A DNA stretch of 19,253 nucleotides from Patescibacteria group bacterium (GTDB lineage: Bacteria; Patescibacteriota; JABMPQ01; JAHIRA01), in contig JAHIRA010000137.1 in assembly GCA_018818905.1 (NCBI GenBank), forward strand, positions 1-19,253, written 5' to 3'. Under the pieces are notes generated by a model, which was not told the DNA's origin, did no database searches, and was given only the letters and a program-made list of their open reading frames with translations. Shown one piece after another: positions 14,663 through 19,253 of the stretch. Every line of letters begins with the position of its first letter. Positions within the stretch are counted from its first letter, which is position 1. The position numbers were made by a program, and so were the translations under genes.

Positions 14663-15301
14663 ATGGAGCTAGATTCCAAACAGGCATTTGATAAAATCGA
14701 AGAAACCTTTCAAGATTTAAGGGGAGTCATCGCAGAGACCAAAAGAAGTGACTCTGCTCTTCTTGAGTGTTTTGTGTTGGCTCAAGTGTTTGACAATGAA
14801 AAACGATACATCAGAGAATTCTTTCCAATTGAGGCCAATACCGACGAGTATACTCGACTAGCTAATCTAGAAAAAGCTGCAGGCGAAGAATACAAGCAGC
14901 TCTTTCCAGTCTATGATCGTTTATCTACACAAGAGGTTGTTGATCTTATCTACACTGAGCTTCAAAAGATAGTCCCCGAGTACCAAAAAAGAATGGATTA
15001 CTTTGGCGATATGGATTTGGACAAACTTATTGAAACTCTTGAATTACGTGATAGAATCAAGCTACTGTTTGACGAACTAGAAGTTTGGACCAATCGATTT
15101 GTCAGAAAGGATAGAATTGAGCTAGAAAGACAGGATGATCTTTTTAAACAAATTACAGAAACTGATACTAAACTCAAAGATGAGCTTGTTGTCAAATCCT
15201 CTACCCACAAAGATATCTATATGGAAGCCGAGAGCAGACTTATTAGAAAACCAAATGGCAAAAAAAGATATGATTTCTGGTGGTGGCACGCGGGAGAATA
15301 A
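14663..15301 (+). CDS. Unknown 212-aa protein inserted in the spc operon between rplO and secY
   Basis: I do not recognise this protein. The ATG abuts the rplO TAA with no gap, so it is very likely co-transcribed and translationally coupled with L15. The sequence looks almost wholly alpha-helical and highly charged, with no signal peptide or membrane segment: FDKIEETFQDLRGVIAETKR, LLECFVLAQVFDNEKRYIRE, IETLELRDRIKLLFDELEVW, and an acidic/basic stretch from about 150 to 175 that could form a coiled coil. The C-terminus is striking: a basic KKRYDF leads into three consecutive tryptophans (residues 206-208) and HAGE. Base and codon use match its ribosomal neighbours, so recent transfer is not indicated. 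Context suggests a link to ribosome assembly, translation or the SecY membrane stage, but this is inference from position only. Confidence 0.85.
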   Translation: MELDSKQAFDKIEETFQDLRGVIAETKRSDSALLECFVLAQVFDNEKRYIREFFPIEANTDEYTRLANLEKAAGEEYKQLFPVYDRLSTQEVVDLIYTELQKIVPEYQKRMDYFGDMDLDKLIETLELRDRIKLLFDELEVWTNRFVRKDRIELERQDDLFKQITETDTKLKDELVVKSSTHKDIYMEAESRLIRKPNGKKRYDFWWWHAGE

Positions 15302-15396
15302 AAAGATATTTTTCTAATAGTAGTTTTCAACCTTCAAACTAAATTTACATAGCTTGAAGATCGAAAATTAGTAATTGAAAATTTACTCAACTCAGG

Positions 15397-16677
15397 ATGC
15401 TAGAAAAGATTACACAAATATTCAAGATTAAGGAACTTAGAAACAAGATCTTCTTTGTGTTGGCTATGCTTGGTGTTTTTCGATTAGCTTCGCATATTCC
15501 TATTCCAGCTGTTGACGTTGAGGGTCTCAAGAATTTCTTTGAAGGTAATCAAATCTTTGGACTTTTGAATATGTTTTCTGGTGGAGGGATGGATAATTTT
15601 TCTTTGGTTGCTCTAGGGGTGGGGCCTTATATTACGGCTTCCATTATTATGCAACTTCTAACCATGATCGTTCCGGCCCTAGAGAGACTGCAAAAGGAAG
15701 ATGGAGAGGCTGGTCGCAAAAAAATCAATCAAATTACACGTCTTCTGACTGTTCCGCTGGCCGGACTTCAATCTTATGCTCTTATTGCTCTGCTTCAAAG
15801 ATCTGGTGTCCAGGTTCTGACAGACACTTCTGCCTGGGGCGTTGCTACCACCATTATCACCGTGACTGCTGGAACCGTTTTTCTAATGTGGATTGGAGAA
15901 ATGATTACCGAAAAAGGTATTGGCAACGGTATTTCACTCATCATCTTTGCTGGTATCGTGTCGGCTATTCCAAAAGCTATCCAGCAGACAGTTCTCAATT
16001 TTGATTCCTCAAAAGTGATCGATATTGTGGTCTTTTCTGTTGTGGCTGTGGTTGTCATTGCGGCTATTGTCTTTATAACCGAAGGCCAGAGAAATATTCC
16101 AATCTCATACGCTAGAAGAGTGCGTGGTAACAAGATGTATGGTGGGACTAGTTCTCATCTACCATTACGCGTTAACCAAGCCGGGGTAATTCCAATTATC
16201 TTTGCTATGTCCATTATGATTGCGCCTGGTATGGTGGCCAATTTTCTCGTGAATGTTAACAACCCCACAGTGGCCAAAATTGCACAAACTATCGCTGATC
16301 TTTTCCAGAATGAGCTTTTCTACGGCGTGCTTTATTTTGCTCTTGTCGTCTTCTTTACCTATTTCTACACTTCAGTCACTTTTGACCCCAAAAAAATTGC
16401 CGAAAACGTTCAGAAGAATGGTGGCTTCATTCCGGGAATCAGACCAGGAAGGCCAACTGCCGAATATCTTCACAGGACCATCAACCGCATTACCTTAACA
16501 GGAGCAACCTTTCTTGGTTTGGTAGCAGTCTTACCATTTATCCTCAAAATCTTTATCAATATGCCGTCGCTCATTATTGGTGGTACTGGAATCCTTATCG
16601 TCGTTAGTGTTGTCATTGAAACCGTCAGGCAAATTGAGGCTCAGCTGGTGATGCGAGATTACGAATCTTTTTATTAG
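15397..16677 (+). CDS. secY: Protein translocase subunit SecY
   Basis: Channel subunit of the SecYEG translocon in the cytoplasmic membrane. The 426-residue protein shows about ten hydrophobic segments. Signatures: IPIPAVD after the first membrane segment, the plug/TM2 area NMFSGGGMDNFSLVALGVGP then YITASIIMQLL, the C4 loop RRVRGNKMYGGTSSHLPLRV followed by NQAGVIPIIFA, and the C5 loop NGGFIPGIRPGRPTAEYLHR, which contacts SecA and the ribosome. A 95-nt gap, the second widest in the cluster, precedes it; it has AT-rich sequence and a possible TTTACA at about 15345 but no convincing promoter or SD. adk starts directly after its stop. Confidence 0.98.
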   Translation: MLEKITQIFKIKELRNKIFFVLAMLGVFRLASHIPIPAVDVEGLKNFFEGNQIFGLLNMFSGGGMDNFSLVALGVGPYITASIIMQLLTMIVPALERLQKEDGEAGRKKINQITRLLTVPLAGLQSYALIALLQRSGVQVLTDTSAWGVATTIITVTAGTVFLMWIGEMITEKGIGNGISLIIFAGIVSAIPKAIQQTVLNFDSSKVIDIVVFSVVAVVVIAAIVFITEGQRNIPISYARRVRGNKMYGGTSSHLPLRVNQAGVIPIIFAMSIMIAPGMVANFLVNVNNPTVAKIAQTIADLFQNELFYGVLYFALVVFFTYFYTSVTFDPKKIAENVQKNGGFIPGIRPGRPTAEYLHRTINRITLTGATFLGLVAVLPFILKIFINMPSLIIGGTGILIVVSVVIETVRQIEAQLVMRDYESFY

Positions 16678-17334
16678 ATGTCAAACAAATACTCTGTCAT
16701 TGTTCTAATGGGTATCCAGGGTTCGGGTAAGGGAACTCAGGGTCAGCTTCTTGCTGATGATTTTGGTTTTACTTTCCTTGAAGCTGGAGGCATGTTTAGG
16801 GATGAAGTTAAGAGTGGGTCAAAATTAGGCCAACAACTCGACGAGATAATCCATGTTAGAGGTGAGTTGGTGCCGGACGAGATTACCAAAGAACTGATCA
16901 GTAGTAAAATCAAAGAAATTGATCCTAATAGTACCGTTATCTTGGATGGTTATCCCAGAACCAAAAAGCAACTTCATGACCTTGATGAAATTCTAAACAA
17001 AGCCGATCGAGACAAGATTGTTGTCGTCAATGTCAAAATCACTGATAAAGAGACACTTGAGAGATTATCCAAGAGAAAAATATGTGAAAAATGTAAATCT
17101 GTTTACAGGGACGAGGGTCAGGAAAATTGCTCGAAATGCAACAGTAAGTTGACTAGAAGAGCTGATGATACTCCAGAAAAAATAAAAACCAGATTAGCCT
17201 GGAGTCATAAAGAAACAGACCCAGTTATTGAAGAATATCGTGAACGAGGAATTCTTGTAGAAGTTAATGGAAGTCCTAGTATCAAAGAAGTTTATCAAGA
17301 GGTCAAAAAGAAATTGGATCTTCAAGTAACATAA
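16678..17334 (+). CDS. adk: Adenylate kinase (zinc-type LID), atypical AMP-site motif
   Basis: Interconverts ATP, AMP and ADP in the cytoplasm. The P-loop is GIQGSGKGTQ (residues 12-21). The NMP-binding DGYPRT motif is followed by the conserved Gln of adenylate kinases (DGYPRTKKQ). The LID carries Cys136, Cys139, Cys151 and Cys154 (CEKC, CSKC), a zinc-binding pattern, and ends in RRADDTPEKIKTRL. Length of 218 aa is typical. The usual STGDMLR motif is replaced by EAGGMFR (residues 35-41): the AMP-contacting Thr is Ala and the Asp is Gly, while the Arg is kept. The Ala recalls UMP/CMP kinases (SAGDLLR), so substrate range is worth checking. The ATG abuts the secY stop. A strong terminator follows; the usual map, infA and alpha operon genes are absent here. 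Confidence 0.93.
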   Translation: MSNKYSVIVLMGIQGSGKGTQGQLLADDFGFTFLEAGGMFRDEVKSGSKLGQQLDEIIHVRGELVPDEITKELISSKIKEIDPNSTVILDGYPRTKKQLHDLDEILNKADRDKIVVVNVKITDKETLERLSKRKICEKCKSVYRDEGQENCSKCNSKLTRRADDTPEKIKTRLAWSHKETDPVIEEYRERGILVEVNGSPSIKEVYQEVKKKLDLQVT

Positions 17335-17352
17335 ACTCAAATAGAATTAGAC

Positions 17353-17403
17353 AGCATCTTGAAAACCCGCCTTTTTAAATTAATGAGGGCGGGTTTTCAT
17401 GCT
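17353..17403. terminator. Strong intrinsic terminator after adk
   Basis: GAAAACCCGCC (17361-17371) pairs perfectly with GGCGGGTTTTC (17388-17398) around a 16-nt loop. An outer AGCAT/ATGCT (17353-17357 and 17399-17403) extends the stem across a 3-nt bulge. The A and T ends of the stem let it work in both directions. It closes the tuf-to-adk cluster. Confidence 0.9.
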
Positions 17404-17426
17404 TAGGATGAAAATAAAAACTACTT

Positions 17427-19253
17427 ATGGATAGAGAGCAAAGGTCTCCTGAAGTTGAGGAAGAAGAAATCAAGATTCGAGAGATTGTACAAAAAATTGA
17501 GAAGGGTGATTTTGATTTTGGAGAACTGCAAAACCTTTCTCCGGAAGAAAACAAGGAAATTGCCCTAGGATTGATTCATAGTGATTATGGAGATAGAATT
17601 GTTTACTATTTTGACAAATTCAAAGGTCTTGATTCCCAAGAAATGGCTTTGGAACTGTTTAAGTCGGCAATTAGATTAGATGTGTATTTTAGAAAATTTC
17701 CACATCTTGATCATAAAAAAATTGTCCAAAAGATTTTTGAAGCGGGAAAAGGAAGTTCAGTAGCGAGATGTCTTAATGACTTTAAAGATCTCGATCACGA
17801 GGAAATAGCTTTAAAACTAATCGAAGCGGGAGAAGGAGGTGCTTTAATCAACTATTTTGATAAGTTTCATGGCCTGGATCACCAAGAAATTGCTCTCAAA
17901 TTAATTGAAGCAGGAAAAGGACGGGATGTTGCTGTTTGGCTTTATAAATTCAAAAATATAGATCACAAAAGAATAGCTTTAAAGTTAATTAAAAAGGGAG
18001 ATGGAGAAAGCGTAATCGAGAACATTGACGAATTCAAAGATGTTGAGGCAGAGTGTGTATTGGCTTTAATCGATGCCGATTACGGAGAAGCAGTGATACA
18101 AAACCTAGGGTTGTTCCAAGATCTTGATCATAAAGAAATAGTTTTGAGGTTGATTGAGAATAAAAAAGGTGCTATCGTGGCGGAAAATCTTGATAAGTTT
18201 CAAGGCCTTGACCAATACGTAGCTTTAAAATTGATTGAAGCAGAAAAAGCAAGGGCCGTAACTAATCACCTCGATAGATTCCATAATCTCGATTTTCAAC
18301 TAATAGCTGACAAATTAATTGCGGAGGGAACGGTATGGGGCATAGCTGAGAACCTTGATAAATTCCAAGGCCTTGACCACAAAGAAACAGCCCTCAAGAT
18401 AATCGCCGCCAGACGCGGAGGCGGAGTTGCCTTAGTCGCATACTTCGAAAACTTCAACCTCTCAGATTCAGACGAAGAAGAAATCGTCGCCCTTCTCTTT
18501 GAAGACGAATCCACATGGGAAGCAATCGCCGAAAACTTCGACTCCTTCAAAAACCTCAACCAAAACCGCTCCCTCGGTTCCACCCTTCTTGACAGCTTTC
18601 TAAACGAAGATGATTTTGAACTAGCCCAAAGCATCAACTCCAAATACTCTCCTTCTCTAGATCGTCTCCTGTCTCGCCTTGAGGACCTTTGCAATGAATA
18701 CGCAACCTATGATCTCTACCAAACCTTCAAAGCAGTCGAATCGGGCCAGCTCTCAGAAGATAGTAAGGCCCTCGGCGTCAAACACACCGGTGAAACAGGC
18801 TCAAACGAACTTAGAAACATTCTTAGAGACAAAAGACAGCAATACCTTGAAGGAGCATTCGACCCCCAAGAACTACAAGACAACAAAGTTCTCTTCTCCT
18901 GGTTCAAATCCATCATCCGCTATGACGAAGCCGAATGGTCCGGAAACACAAGTTTCGAAGACATCATCACCTACTACCAACAAAACCAAGACAAACTCCG
19001 CCCCCTCCCCGAAGAGTATGTTCCCAGTGACATCCTCCACATCATCAAAAGAAAACAAAAGCTAGAAGGCTACTCTCCTCAAGAAGGCTTCCAAAGTAGA
19101 TACACCACCCTCCTAAACTCCATCAAAGCTGCTCATGACCTCAACGCCATGCCCGAAGGGCAGGGTGTCAAAGAACTGCAACTAAAACTCAAAGACAAAA
19201 GACAAGAAGTCATCTCCAACCTCAAAAACAAAGAAGCACAACAAGACAACCCC
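17427..19253 (+). CDS. Large helical-repeat protein, 3'-partial (at least 609 aa)
   Basis: The frame is open from the ATG at 17427 to the last base of the window (609 codons, no stop). An in-frame TAA at 17415 excludes an earlier start. Residues 1-36 are acidic and polar. Residues 37-376 hold about twelve repeats, mostly 28 residues, with consensus close to LDHKEIALKLIEAGKG then xxVAENLDKFQG, predicted as two helices per unit, hence a solenoid. Residues 377-609 are a non-repetitive, charged, probably helical region (SKALGVKHTGETGSNELRNI; LRPLPEEYVPSDILHIIKRK) that I cannot assign. No signal peptide or membrane segment is seen, so it is probably cytoplasmic and a protein-binding scaffold; that is inference. 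No strong SD is present, and only 23 nt separate the ATG from the adk terminator, so its promoter is unresolved. Codon use changes sharply near 18380-18410, inside repeat 11. Confidence 0.88.
   Translation, partial: MDREQRSPEVEEEEIKIREIVQKIEKGDFDFGELQNLSPEENKEIALGLIHSDYGDRIVYYFDKFKGLDSQEMALELFKSAIRLDVYFRKFPHLDHKKIVQKIFEAGKGSSVARCLNDFKDLDHEEIALKLIEAGEGGALINYFDKFHGLDHQEIALKLIEAGKGRDVAVWLYKFKNIDHKRIALKLIKKGDGESVIENIDEFKDVEAECVLALIDADYGEAVIQNLGLFQDLDHKEIVLRLIENKKGAIVAENLDKFQGLDQYVALKLIEAEKARAVTNHLDRFHNLDFQLIADKLIAEGTVWGIAENLDKFQGLDHKETALKIIAARRGGGVALVAYFENFNLSDSDEEEIVALLFEDESTWEAIAENFDSFKNLNQNRSLGSTLLDSFLNEDDFELAQSINSKYSPSLDRLLSRLEDLCNEYATYDLYQTFKAVESGQLSEDSKALGVKHTGETGSNELRNILRDKRQQYLEGAFDPQELQDNKVLFSWFKSIIRYDEAEWSGNTSFEDIITYYQQNQDKLRPLPEEYVPSDILHIIKRKQKLEGYSPQEGFQSRYTTLLNSIKAAHDLNAMPEGQGVKELQLKLKDKRQEVISNLKNKEAQQDNP
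17535..18554 (+). repeat. About twelve tandem 28-codon repeats inside the 17427 gene
   Basis: Units start at residues about 37, 68, 94, 122, 150, 178, 206, 233, 261, 288, 316 and 346. Clear examples begin LDHEEIALKLIEAGEG, LDHQEIALKLIEAGKG, LDHKEIVLRLIENKKG and LDHKETALKIIAARRG, and end in FDKFHG, LYKFKN, LDKFQG and YFENFNL. Lengths vary from 26 to 31 codons. The DNA copies have diverged, so this is conserved at protein level rather than a recent DNA tandem array. Confidence 0.9.

Noticed and set aside
15302..15396. Promoter for secY in the 95-nt gap (TTTACA near 15345)
   Set aside because: The best -10 at proper spacing matches only about 3 of 6 positions, so I do not list it as a feature.
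17408..17434. Eight-codon mini-ORF (MKIKTTYG) whose stop overlaps the start of the repeat-protein gene
   Set aside because: Such short frames are expected by chance in AT-rich DNA. It has no good SD or run of regulatory codons, so a leader-peptide role is unsupported.
17535..18554. CRISPR-like or DNA tandem array
   Set aside because: The periodicity is at the protein level in one continuous frame; DNA copies differ at many positions and there are no constant repeats with unique spacers.
18296..18694. Minus-strand frame of 132 codons and a plus-strand frame at 18679-19065
   Set aside because: Both are out-of-frame shadows of the large open frame; their Ser/Arg- or Thr/Lys-rich low-complexity translations come from its C-rich, G-poor coding strand.

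Overview
The window looks like a chromosomal segment of a Patescibacteria/CPR (candidate phyla radiation) bacterium. The grounds are an AT-rich, tightly packed ribosomal-protein cluster in which rpsE is followed directly by rplO with no rpmD (uL30), small ribosomal proteins with Lys-rich lineage-type tails, zinc-type S14, L24 and adenylate kinase, and several short genes I cannot assign to known families. The class or phylum within CPR cannot be fixed from this sequence. The standard bacterial code fits: TGA is used as a stop, for example at the end of rpsE.

Layout. (1) 1-638: a minus-strand orphan gene with a perfect Shine-Dalgarno site, then a divergent intergenic region. (2) 639-2732: fusA (EF-G), standing alone without rpsL/rpsG, closed by a two-way terminator. 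(3) 2806-3213: a second minus-strand orphan gene with a perfect Shine-Dalgarno and a TTGACA promoter. (4) 3214-4084: a mostly non-coding stretch holding an imperfect palindrome and a small gene with a Phd/YefM antitoxin-like N-terminus and a very acidic tail. (5) 4085-17334: one long co-directional cluster, tuf-rpsJ-rplC-rplD-rplW-rplB-rpsS-rplV-rpsC-rplP-rpmC-rpsQ-rplN-rplX-rplE-rpsN-rpsH-rplF-rplR-rpsE-rplO-[unknown 212 aa]-secY-adk, ended by a strong hairpin terminator at 17353-17403. (6) 17427-19253: a large gene running off the window edge. It encodes about twelve 28-residue helical repeats and a further unrecognised C-terminal region.

The genes of region 5 act together in translation and membrane protein export: two GTPase elongation factors nearby, 20 ribosomal proteins, the SecY channel and adenylate kinase. 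Most junctions are overlaps or gaps under 35 nt. The wider gaps hold candidate control elements: an extended -10 promoter before tuf, a terminator/alternative hairpin pair between rpsJ and rplC, and a good sigma70-like promoter between rplB and rpsS.

The least ordinary parts are the repeat-protein gene, whose codon use and base skew change abruptly inside repeat 11 near 18,380-18,410; the unknown gene fused into the spc operon between rplO and secY; the two SD-rich orphan genes set among housekeeping genes that mostly lack SD sites; and the orphan antitoxin-like gene in front of tuf. No RNA genes, CRISPR arrays or insertion sequences were seen.
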